DNA from: Harenicola maris | GTDB lineage: Bacteria; Pseudomonadota; Alphaproteobacteria; Rhodobacterales; Rhodobacteraceae | Direction: 5' to 3' | Assembly: GCA_018524345.1 (NCBI GenBank) | Contig: JADQAZ010000001.1 | Span: 124,001-188,000 of the forward strand | DNA length: 64,000 bases | Shown here: in pieces, positions 34,443 to 41,909 of the stretch | Layout of the letters: every line of letters begins with the position of its first letter | Numbering within the stretch: position 1 is the first letter of the stretch | Notes under the pieces: model-generated | Told to the model about the DNA's origin: nothing | Databases searched by the model: none | What the model saw: only the letters and a program-made list of their open reading frames with translations | Position numbers and translations under genes: made by a program

Positions 34443-36719
34443 ATGAACAAAGCCGTCACTGATGGGATCGATTTTATGCCGCCGCCGTTTTCCGGCGGCC
34501 TTGATGTATGGTCAAGCGCGGATGGTGTTCCGGGCAATGCGACCTATGACGGGGCGAGCAATGCCGCCTTTGTGCCTGCGGATAGTGATTTTGGCGGGGC
34601 CTTGGAGCTGGTGAAGACCTCTGGCACGCAAAAGCTGCGGTATATGGGGGAAACGCCCATTATTCCCGGCTGTTACGTGCGGGTGCGCGCGCGGGTGAAG
34701 GCGGTGTCCGGTGCGCTGCCGAATGTGCGCATTGCGGCATGGGCCGGGGGCGCGGGGGGCGCCCATGTGAACGGGTTGATCGAGACCTCTGTCGCCACGA
34801 CCCTGACGGAATACGGGCAGGTGGTTGAGGTGAGCGCCATTATCGGGACGGGGAACCGGACCGGTGTGGATATGCCTTGGGGGCTGGAGCCCTTGTATGC
34901 GCATGTCGGCCTTGACCTGACGGGGCCCAATGGCGGGACGGTGCGTATTGATGACCTGATCGTGGAGGATGCGACCGAGGTGTTCCATCGCAAGTTGATG
35001 GACTGGGTTGATGTGCGCGACTTTGGCGCCCTTGGCAACGGGACGAGCGATGACAGCGCCGCCTTTGCCGCCGCCGATGCCGCCGCCGAGGGGCGCGAGG
35101 TTCTGGTGTCGGAGGGGGTGTATTTCCTTGATAACAACGTCACCTTCACCAACCCCGTGCGCTTTACCGGCACGGTGACGATGCCGGACAACCGGCGTTT
35201 ATCGCTGACCAAGAACTTTGACCTGCCGAGTTATATCGAAGCCTTCGGTGATGAGCTGACAGCGTTTCGCAAGGCGGTTCAGGCGCTGTTCAACTTTACC
35301 GATCATGACAGTTTGGACATGGGCGGCCGCAAGGTGGATATCACCGAGCCGATCGATATTCAGGAGGCGATCGACAACCAGAACAGCTTTACCATTCGCC
35401 GTGTGATCCGGAACGGGCAGATTTCGGCGGATAACTCGACCGCGTGGAATGATACGGTGGTGACCAGTCAGGCGACCTATTCCACCAGCAACCCCACGCG
35501 CCTGACCGGTGTGACCAATATCGCCAATATTCCCAAGGGGTCCTATGTGACGGGCTCTGGCGTCGGGCGCGAGATTTACGTGCGCTCTGTCAATGTGGGG
35601 GCAGGCACGCTGGAGCTGTCTTCGCCGCTGTATGACGCGGCGGGGACGCAGAGTTTCACCTTCCGGCGGTTCAAGTATCTGGTCGATTTTGCGGGCATGG
35701 TGCAGATGGATAAATTCGCCTTTGCGGATATGGAGTTCCAGTGCAATGGCCGTTGCTCGGCGATTATGTTGCCGGAGGAGGGTTTAAACTTTGCGGTGCG
35801 CGATTGTTTCATCAACAATCCGAAGGACCGCGGGATCACATCCATTGGCGGGGCCTGTCAGGGTCTTGCGCTGGATCGCAACCAGTTCCTGTCGAACGAG
35901 CAGGCGCTGGATGTGCCGGACCGGACCTCCATCGCCTGCAACATCAACTCCAACGATGCCAAAATTCGTGACAACCGGGCCATGCGGTTCAAGCATTTTC
36001 TGGTGCTGGGGGGCGGGAATTACCTGATTTCCAACAACCACTGGTTTCAGGGCGATAGTGTCGATGGCGGGGTTTTGTCGGCGGGGTTGGTCTTTACCAA
36101 TGCCAATGTGACCACGACAATCAATAGCAACTATATCGATAATAATTTTATCGAATGGACGAACGAGCATGACGCGACACCGGACCTGTCGGGGTTCAGC
36201 TTTTCGGCGCTGTCGATCACGGACAATGTGTTTTTCAGCACCAATGCGGCGACTTGGTTCTCTTTCATTGTGATCAAGCCTTATGGGGCGGGGCATTATA
36301 TTCAGGGGCTGCAGGTGACGAACAACCTCTTCCGCGCGGTGAATTCCGTTTTGGACAGGGTGGAGAAGGTCGATGATACCTTTGCGCCGCTGGATCACAC
36401 GCGACACCGCAATGTCACCTTTAGCGGCAATGCCTATAACGCGGTCAGCCAGATGGCGGTGAGCCCTGTGATGCTTGAGTTCAACCAAAGCTCCAGCAGC
36501 ACGGTTTGGACTCTCGATTTTTCGGATTGGCTGCCGTTTGGGGCGCGGGCGCGCAATGTGCAGAGCATTGTGAAGGAGAACAACATCTCTGGCAGCAATG
36601 GCACCATGCCCTATGTGCGGGTCGAAAAGGGGACCACGGGCGGGGAGGTCGAGCTGGTTTGGCCCGATGCCTGCACCGGGCGGGTGCAGGTGACGGCGCG
36701 GATGGATAATCCCAACTAG
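34443..36719 (+). CDS. Pectate-lyase-like (GH28-related) beta-helix protein, possible gene transfer agent head spike
   Basis: A 758-residue protein with no signal peptide. An N-terminal ~190-residue beta-rich domain ends in TVRIDDLIVED. Next comes the start signature of the pectate lyase 3 superfamily, VDVRDFGALGNGTSDDSAAFAAADAAA. The remainder has the Asn-rich rungs of a right-handed parallel beta-helix (NNHWFQGDS, NSNYIDNNFIEWTNEHDATP, NLFRAVNS, GNAYNAV). A C-terminal beta cap closes it. Phage and gene transfer agent (GTA) spikes that bind cell-surface polysaccharide have this build and also lack signals. In Rhodobacter capsulatus the GhsA/GhsB head spikes are encoded away from the main GTA cluster, which would fit. 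AAGGGG lies six bases upstream of the ATG at 34443. Confidence 0.8.
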   Translation: MNKAVTDGIDFMPPPFSGGLDVWSSADGVPGNATYDGASNAAFVPADSDFGGALELVKTSGTQKLRYMGETPIIPGCYVRVRARVKAVSGALPNVRIAAWAGGAGGAHVNGLIETSVATTLTEYGQVVEVSAIIGTGNRTGVDMPWGLEPLYAHVGLDLTGPNGGTVRIDDLIVEDATEVFHRKLMDWVDVRDFGALGNGTSDDSAAFAAADAAAEGREVLVSEGVYFLDNNVTFTNPVRFTGTVTMPDNRRLSLTKNFDLPSYIEAFGDELTAFRKAVQALFNFTDHDSLDMGGRKVDITEPIDIQEAIDNQNSFTIRRVIRNGQISADNSTAWNDTVVTSQATYSTSNPTRLTGVTNIANIPKGSYVTGSGVGREIYVRSVNVGAGTLELSSPLYDAAGTQSFTFRRFKYLVDFAGMVQMDKFAFADMEFQCNGRCSAIMLPEEGLNFAVRDCFINNPKDRGITSIGGACQGLALDRNQFLSNEQALDVPDRTSIACNINSNDAKIRDNRAMRFKHFLVLGGGNYLISNNHWFQGDSVDGGVLSAGLVFTNANVTTTINSNYIDNNFIEWTNEHDATPDLSGFSFSALSITDNVFFSTNAATWFSFIVIKPYGAGHYIQGLQVTNNLFRAVNSVLDRVEKVDDTFAPLDHTRHRNVTFSGNAYNAVSQMAVSPVMLEFNQSSSSTVWTLDFSDWLPFGARARNVQSIVKENNISGSNGTMPYVRVEKGTTGGEVELVWPDACTGRVQVTARMDNPN

Positions 36720-36747
36720 TGCGGGGCCTAACTAGCGCGGGGCCGAA

Positions 36748-37233
36748 CTAGGCCCCGATCAGGTCGGCTTTGGTGAGGGTATAGGCCTTGCCAAAGCCGC
36801 CGTTCAGATGGGCCGCTTGCACTGTGAACAGGGCAAAGGCGAAGTCTGTGAAATCTATGTAGAGCTGCGATTTGGGATGCGTGATCAGGTAATGGTCGCG
36901 CATTTCTGTATGGCCTGCCGCGCCTTGGCGCAGGAAGGTTGCGGTGCATTGCAGGGTCAGGCGCGGGTGGGTGAGGGGGTCGCCCTTTGGCCCCGGCTCG
37001 CCGACAAGGAGCGAGCAGGCGGGGTTTTCCTTGAGGGCGCGGGAATGGTGGCTGAGGTCGGAGATCAGCGAGAGCGGCGTGCCGTCCGGTGCGGTGCCGA
37101 AGGCGATGCGGCTGACCATGGGGGCGGCGGTGGCGGGGTCGATCACGCCGAGGGCGGCGAAGCGCGCGTTCTGGATCAGGCTTGCCGCGAGGCTGCGGGC
37201 GTCCTCGTCGGGGGCTTGGAAGAGTGTGGTCAT
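36748..37233 (-). CDS. PPOX-fold (pyridoxamine 5'-phosphate oxidase-like) flavin/heme-binding protein
   Basis: A 161-residue split-barrel protein: LAASLIQNARFAALGVIDPATAAPMVSRIAF, LISDLSHHSRALKENPACSLLVGE, then YLITHPKSQLYIDFTDF and LNGGFGKAYTLTKADL. Relatives such as HugZ bind FMN or heme; the SDLSHHSRAL segment is the usual cofactor contact. It is the eighth and last gene of the HMGR-UbiA operon; its ATG overlaps the AMP-ligase stop (ATGA). It may supply a redox step, or be a passenger. Confidence 0.82.
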   Translation of the reverse strand: MTTLFQAPDEDARSLAASLIQNARFAALGVIDPATAAPMVSRIAFGTAPDGTPLSLISDLSHHSRALKENPACSLLVGEPGPKGDPLTHPRLTLQCTATFLRQGAAGHTEMRDHYLITHPKSQLYIDFTDFAFALFTVQAAHLNGGFGKAYTLTKADLIGA

Positions 37234-38663
37234 GGCTGGGCGGCCTCCAGAAGTTTGCGTAGGGCGGCGGCGTCGATCTTGGAGCCGTGGCGTCGGTCAT
37301 AGGGCAGGGCGCGGACCGGTTGCAAACGTATCACGCCCATGGCGGCGGCCTTGGCCTTCCATTCCGGCAGGTGGGAGCGGTCGCCCTTGATCGCCAGCGT
37401 GGGGGTGCCGTTTGCGGTTCCTAAGGCAGCCTCGCGCACGCCGGGCCATTGGCGGGCGGCGGTCTCGATCGCGAAGGGGTGGATCGGGCCTTGGGGGCCA
37501 TCCACCGCGGCGCCGATACGGCCAAGGAGCCAGAGCCGACCGGTGTCGTCCAGCCGCCCGGCGTCGCCGGTGCGGTGCCAGATGGTATCGCCGTCTTTCA
37601 GTTTGTTTTCCGCATCGCGGGCGGGGTCGAGGTAGCCCTTGTTGACGTGATCGCCCGAGACGAGGATCTCGCCCTTGTCGAGTTTGATCTGCACCTGCGG
37701 CACCGGAGGACCCGCGAGCAGGCCCGCGCCGGAGGCCATGTCCGCGCGGTCCTGTTGCGTGATCTCCGCGGCATGCAGGTGGGCGATGGGTTCGGCCTCT
37801 GTCGAGCCGTATACGCTGGTGATCTGCAGGTCCGGTGCGGCGGCGAGGAGAGCGTCGATCATGTCGGGAAAGACGGGGCCGCCGCCGGTGAACAGGCTGT
37901 GCAGGGCGGGCGGATGTTGCGCGTGGGATAGGACGGTGCAGAGCGCGGGGGGCAGCAGGGCGCGTGTGGCGCGGGTGCTGCGCAGGTAGCCCGCGAGGTG
38001 GGCGGGAGTGACCTGCGCCGGTTTGCCAAGGGGCCAGTCGGGCAGGATGCTGGTGCGTCCGGCGGCGAGGTTGATCAGGGCAAAGATCGGGAAGGCGACG
38101 AGGTCGCGTTCTTCGTTCGGGGAGGCCAGCAGGGGGGCGACGGCGGCGTGCTGCGCCATGAGGAAGGCATGGCTGCGCTCTATCGCCTTGGGGGTGCCGG
38201 TGCTGCCGGAGGTGAAGGAGATCAGCGCGGGGGCCTGCGCGGCGGGCAGAGGGCCGGTGGGGGCGGCTTGCCCGCCGGATTTGGGCGTGATCGCGGGCAG
38301 GGTCCACAGCTGCGGCAGCAGTTTGAGCCAGCGGTAGGCACCGGAGCAGGCAAAGGCGCGGGGGCCTGCGATTTTCACCGCATTGAGCAGCCCGCGCAGG
38401 CCCATCTGCGGCTCTGGAAAGACGGCGACGGCGCCGATCTGCCAGAGGCCTGCAAGGATGATGTAGAGGTCGATCCCGATTGGGGCGGCGACCAGAACGC
38501 GGGTGCCTTGGGTGACGCCGCGCCCCTCCAGCCGCGCGGCATAGGCGCGGGCGCTTACGGCCAGTTCGCCAAAGCTGATGGAGCGTCCGGTGCCGTCGAT
38601 CAGGGCGAGTTTCGGGCCGTGCTGCTCTGCGGCCTTTGCGAAGATTTCGGGCAGCACGCTCAT
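37230..38663 (-). CDS. OleC-like AMP-dependent acid:CoA ligase / adenylating enzyme
   Basis: A 477-residue ANL-superfamily enzyme. Phosphate loop FTSGSTGTPKA near residues 150-160; A5 motif YGSTEAEPIA near 285; A7/A8 TGDAGRLDDTGRLWLLGR near 375; and a C-terminal catalytic Lys in YDRRHGSKIDAAAL. The RHxSKI ending resembles OleC (beta-lactone-forming olefin biosynthesis) and related ligases more than ordinary acyl-CoA synthetases. It would activate a carboxylate as an acyl-AMP. Its ATG overlaps the GNAT stop by four bases and its stop overlaps the PPOX start. The substrate is unknown; a product of the upstream operon genes is the natural guess. Confidence 0.85.
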   Translation of the reverse strand: MSVLPEIFAKAAEQHGPKLALIDGTGRSISFGELAVSARAYAARLEGRGVTQGTRVLVAAPIGIDLYIILAGLWQIGAVAVFPEPQMGLRGLLNAVKIAGPRAFACSGAYRWLKLLPQLWTLPAITPKSGGQAAPTGPLPAAQAPALISFTSGSTGTPKAIERSHAFLMAQHAAVAPLLASPNEERDLVAFPIFALINLAAGRTSILPDWPLGKPAQVTPAHLAGYLRSTRATRALLPPALCTVLSHAQHPPALHSLFTGGGPVFPDMIDALLAAAPDLQITSVYGSTEAEPIAHLHAAEITQQDRADMASGAGLLAGPPVPQVQIKLDKGEILVSGDHVNKGYLDPARDAENKLKDGDTIWHRTGDAGRLDDTGRLWLLGRIGAAVDGPQGPIHPFAIETAARQWPGVREAALGTANGTPTLAIKGDRSHLPEWKAKAAAMGVIRLQPVRALPYDRRHGSKIDAAALRKLLEAAQP

Positions 38664-39496
38664 AGGCGTTTGCCCATGAGGGCGTAGCGGCGGAAGATTT
38701 CGCCGCCTGCCTGTCGGCTGCGTTCGGCGGAGCGGTTGTCGTCATGGATCAGCCCGTGGATCACTTGGGTAAATCCCTGATCGGCGCAGGCGGTGTGGAA
38801 ACGGTGCACAAGGTGGCGCCCCACCCCGCGGGCAAGGCCGGCGTAGGTTTTCAGGATCGCGGTTTTGGTTTCCGGCCCCTCGGCGTAGTTCGGCACGCCG
38901 AAGAGGAAGCCCGCAAGCGCGCCGGTGTCGTCCCGCGCAAAGAGGACCATTTCGGGCCGCAGCATCGGGACGAAGGGCATATACATCTGCACGAAGGTCT
39001 CGCGTGGGATCGGAGTGTAGAACAGGTTGCCCGCAAAGGCCCGGGTCGAGAGGTCATGGACCATGGCGAAGTGCCCCTCGGGGTCGGTGCCGTCCCATTG
39101 GGTGAGGGTCAGGCCGGGGATTGCGGGCGGGCTGTCCGCCAGCCCCGCGGCGATGGGCGCGCGGGCGGAGAAATACTGTTCGATGGGGTTAAAACCCGCT
39201 GTTTCGAAGGCCTGCATATCATAGGGTTTGGAGGTCGGTTCCATCAGAAAGGGGGGCGTGCCGTCGGTTTCGCTGACGAGGCGGTAGCTGTGCCATGTGT
39301 CGCCGTCCATCGGGCCAAGGAGGGCCTTGGCCCCCTGTGCCTTGGCTGCGGCCTCAATGGTTGCCAACAGGGCCGCGCCCGTTGCCGCATCAGGGCAGGA
39401 CCAGTTGCCGATGCAGGCGCAGGGAAGCGCGCCCCAGAGAGGGCCGGGCCAATAGAGCTTGGCCCTTGCGCCGCCGTGTTCGAAAACCTGTGTCAT
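38660..39496 (-). CDS. GNAT-fold N-acyltransferase-like protein
   Basis: A 278-residue protein. The C-terminal part has the acetyl-CoA-binding build of GNAT enzymes: MVLFARDDTGALAGFLFGV (beta4-5), then GLARGVGRHLVHRFHTACADQG (helix after the pyrophosphate loop), and GLIHDDNRSAERSRQAGGEIFRRYALMGKRL. The first ~110 residues form a second, diverged half, as in tandem GNAT proteins. ATG at 39496 overlaps the stop of the membrane kinase-like gene (ATGA). It would transfer an acyl group to an amine, for example one installed by the DUF3419 enzyme two genes upstream. Confidence 0.75.
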   Translation of the reverse strand: MTQVFEHGGARAKLYWPGPLWGALPCACIGNWSCPDAATGAALLATIEAAAKAQGAKALLGPMDGDTWHSYRLVSETDGTPPFLMEPTSKPYDMQAFETAGFNPIEQYFSARAPIAAGLADSPPAIPGLTLTQWDGTDPEGHFAMVHDLSTRAFAGNLFYTPIPRETFVQMYMPFVPMLRPEMVLFARDDTGALAGFLFGVPNYAEGPETKTAILKTYAGLARGVGRHLVHRFHTACADQGFTQVIHGLIHDDNRSAERSRQAGGEIFRRYALMGKRL

Positions 39497-40812
39497 AGGG
39501 TGCTTCCTTGCATCATCGCCACATATAGCAGAGCGGGCGGCAGGGCCCCAAGCGCCGTGATTTTGGCGGCGCGGGCGGATTGGAACTGTGCCGGGCGCAG
39601 GAGCGGCGGCAGGGCGGCGAGGGTGAGCAGCGCCGCGCCGCCCCATTGCATCTTGCCGTGCCAGAGGACGGTTCCTGGGTTCATCAGTTGCACCCATTCC
39701 CAGACCAGCCAGAGGATCAGGCCCGATGTCGCGGCGAGAATGGCGCGAAGGGGCATGGGGCGGGGGGCGAGGGCGAGGCAAGTCAGCGCCAGCGTCATGC
39801 AGGCTGCCGCCAACCCGTAGAAGGACAGGGCATTGGGGCCAAGGGCCTGACCGAGGGCGAGGAAGCCAAAGCTGACGAGGGAGATGGCGGCGACGATGTC
39901 GAGGTCGGGGAAACGTTCCTTGCAGGGGGCGAGGCGGCGGGCGGCGGCATGGGCGAGGAGGAGCGAGAGCGGCAGGATCGCGTTTTCCCATGCGGTGACA
40001 GACAGGAGCAGGAAGGCGCAGATCACATAGACGCGGGCCGAATGGGCCGAGAGGCCGAGCGCCGCGCCGATGGTGCGAAAGGCGAGGGTGGCGAGGGCAA
40101 AGAGCAGGACCTGCGCAAGGAGTTGCCAGCCGCTGACCTCCATATTTGCGGAGAGGAAGATCAGCACGCCCATGGGCAGGAAGAGGTTGTCAAAACCGCG
40201 CCAGCTGTCGGCCTCTACCAAGGTGGCGAAGGCAGAGATCAGCAGGGCCAGCGTGATGACATTGCCGCGCGGCACGTCGGACAGGAGCAGCAGGCAGATC
40301 ATTGCGATCTGGGCGGTGACGAGGAAGAAGATCACGCTGCCTTCGATGCTTTTGGTGCCTGCCTCGACCTTGAACTGGCGCTTGCCGTAGGCGCTCCCTG
40401 CGAGGGCAGCGGCGGCGTCGCCGAGGGTGAGGACCGCGAGGGGCAGGATATAGAGGACGGGTTCGCGCGCGGAGAAGAGGAAGACAAGGCCGACGGCGAG
40501 GGCGAGGAGGAAATCGCCGTAGCTTTGGCGGTCCACCGTATGCAGGGCGCCGCCGATGCCGCCCCGCAGGGCAGGCAGGCGGAGCGCGCCCATGACAAGG
40601 ACCGTCAGGCCAAGCATCAGGTAGATTGGCCAGTCGTCCCTGAAGATCCACGGCAGGGTCATGGCAAAAAGGCCGGTGCAGATATGGACGGATTTGCGCT
40701 GGACCTCGGCGCTCAGCCCGAGCTGTTTCGCCGCGCGGCGGACGATGAGCATGGCCAGCAGAAGGGCGGCGATTGCCCCTGTGATCAGGGCCAGATTGGC
40801 GGCGAAGCTCAA
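39493..40812 (-). CDS. Dolichol/phytol kinase- or CDP-alcohol synthase-like membrane protein
   Basis: A 439-residue protein with about 12 membrane helices. The N-terminal half matches the SEC59/VTE5/phosphatidate cytidylyltransferase-like family: VQRKSVHICTGLFAM near 38-51, DRQSYGDFLLALAVG, LGDAAAALAGSAYGKRQF with Asp132, and TKSIEGSVIFFLV near 153-165. Relatives phosphorylate polyprenols or phytol with CTP. The C-terminal ~200 residues are extra helices without a clear family. It starts with TTG at 40812, overlapping the DUF3419 stop (TTGA), with GAGG seven bases upstream. In this operon it may phosphorylate a prenyl alcohol. Confidence 0.78.
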   Translation of the reverse strand: MSFAANLALITGAIAALLLAMLIVRRAAKQLGLSAEVQRKSVHICTGLFAMTLPWIFRDDWPIYLMLGLTVLVMGALRLPALRGGIGGALHTVDRQSYGDFLLALAVGLVFLFSAREPVLYILPLAVLTLGDAAAALAGSAYGKRQFKVEAGTKSIEGSVIFFLVTAQIAMICLLLLSDVPRGNVITLALLISAFATLVEADSWRGFDNLFLPMGVLIFLSANMEVSGWQLLAQVLLFALATLAFRTIGAALGLSAHSARVYVICAFLLLSVTAWENAILPLSLLLAHAAARRLAPCKERFPDLDIVAAISLVSFGFLALGQALGPNALSFYGLAAACMTLALTCLALAPRPMPLRAILAATSGLILWLVWEWVQLMNPGTVLWHGKMQWGGAALLTLAALPPLLRPAQFQSARAAKITALGALPPALLYVAMMQGSTL

Positions 40813-41909
40813 GCCTTGACCTCTTCGACGACGAAATCGGAGTAGAAAAAGGCCATGTCGCGGGCTTTTTGTGCGTCTTCGATCTGTTGCAGGCGGGTGA
40901 TGCGGGGGGCGAGGGCCTCGGGGTGGCGGCGCGGGGCCATCATGTTCCAGTAGATCAGCCGCGCGCCGGGTTTGGCCTTGTCCAGCAAGCCGGCGAAGAC
41001 GGGTTCCATCACCTCGGGCGGCATGTATTCGAAGATATCGGAGAGGTTGAAACCGGCGGCATCGGTGATGTCCACGCCCTCGAAAGCACCGAGGTGGGGG
41101 GTGATGCGACCCAGCCGGTTGCGGATGGTGTCATAGTTTTCCGCCCGCCAAGCGGTTGGCAGGGCCGCGCCATGGGTGCCCGTCATGATCCAGTGCAGAT
41201 AGGGGTTCTGGCTCGGGTCTGTGTCCACGGCGGCGTGGCGCAGGCGGCTGCTGACGTGGTCGGCGACGGAGCCCTCGACATGGTCGAAGAAGGCCTTGTC
41301 GCGGCCCATGCGGCCCATCATGAAACGCGAGAAGAAGAGCTTCATCATCAGGCGCCAGCGCCAGTTGTTGAAGCGTTTGTCGAAGAAACGCGCGCGCTCT
41401 TCGGGGTTGCGCGGGATGAAGATGTCTTTGATGGTTTTGCGGCTGTGGGTGAGGGGCAGGACAAAGCGGCGAAAGAGGCGGAAGTAGCGTTCGAACTTGC
41501 CCACACCGCCCGCGCCATGGGCGGCGACATCCGCGCTGCGCTCCTCCCAGAAGGCGCGGATTTCAGGGGGTAGATCGGCGGTGGCGCGGGCCAGAAGCGC
41601 GGCGCGGTCTGTGCCCGGGCGTGCGCCCATGAGGCGCAGGAATTCGGGGTGGCTGAGGCTGCTGTAGGCGCCGATGCGTAGCTGTAGGCAGGCAAGCTGT
41701 GCGGGGGAGAGGTCAACCGCGATGACCTCTGCCGGATCGAGGGTCAGCAGGGCGAGGGCATTGTCCCCCGCCGAGCAGATGGAGACCAGACGCTGGCCCG
41801 CCACATCGCCCATGGCGGCGCAGAGAACATCGCCGTCCTCCCACAGTTGCGCATAGCGGATGATGTCGAAATCGGCGCGGGTGGCGATGGCGGTTTCGGC
41901 CCCGGTCAC
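40809..41909 (-). CDS. DUF3419 (BtaA-like) S-adenosylmethionine 3-amino-3-carboxypropyl transferase
   Basis: A 366-residue cytoplasmic protein. The SAM-binding fold is visible in DFDIIRYAQLWEDGDVLCAA, LVSICSAGDNALALL and VIAVDLSPAQLACLQLRIGA. A central basic region, FDKRFNNWRWRLMMKLFFSRFMMGRMG, resembles BtaA and probably touches membrane. BtaA moves the aminocarboxypropyl group of SAM onto diacylglycerol, the first step to betaine lipid (DGTS). This homologue lies with prenyl-transfer genes rather than a btaB methyltransferase, so its acceptor may differ. GTG start at 41909 overlaps the upstream stop (GTGA). Confidence 0.83.
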   Translation of the reverse strand: MTGAETAIATRADFDIIRYAQLWEDGDVLCAAMGDVAGQRLVSICSAGDNALALLTLDPAEVIAVDLSPAQLACLQLRIGAYSSLSHPEFLRLMGARPGTDRAALLARATADLPPEIRAFWEERSADVAAHGAGGVGKFERYFRLFRRFVLPLTHSRKTIKDIFIPRNPEERARFFDKRFNNWRWRLMMKLFFSRFMMGRMGRDKAFFDHVEGSVADHVSSRLRHAAVDTDPSQNPYLHWIMTGTHGAALPTAWRAENYDTIRNRLGRITPHLGAFEGVDITDAAGFNLSDIFEYMPPEVMEPVFAGLLDKAKPGARLIYWNMMAPRRHPEALAPRITRLQQIEDAQKARDMAFFYSDFVVEEVKA

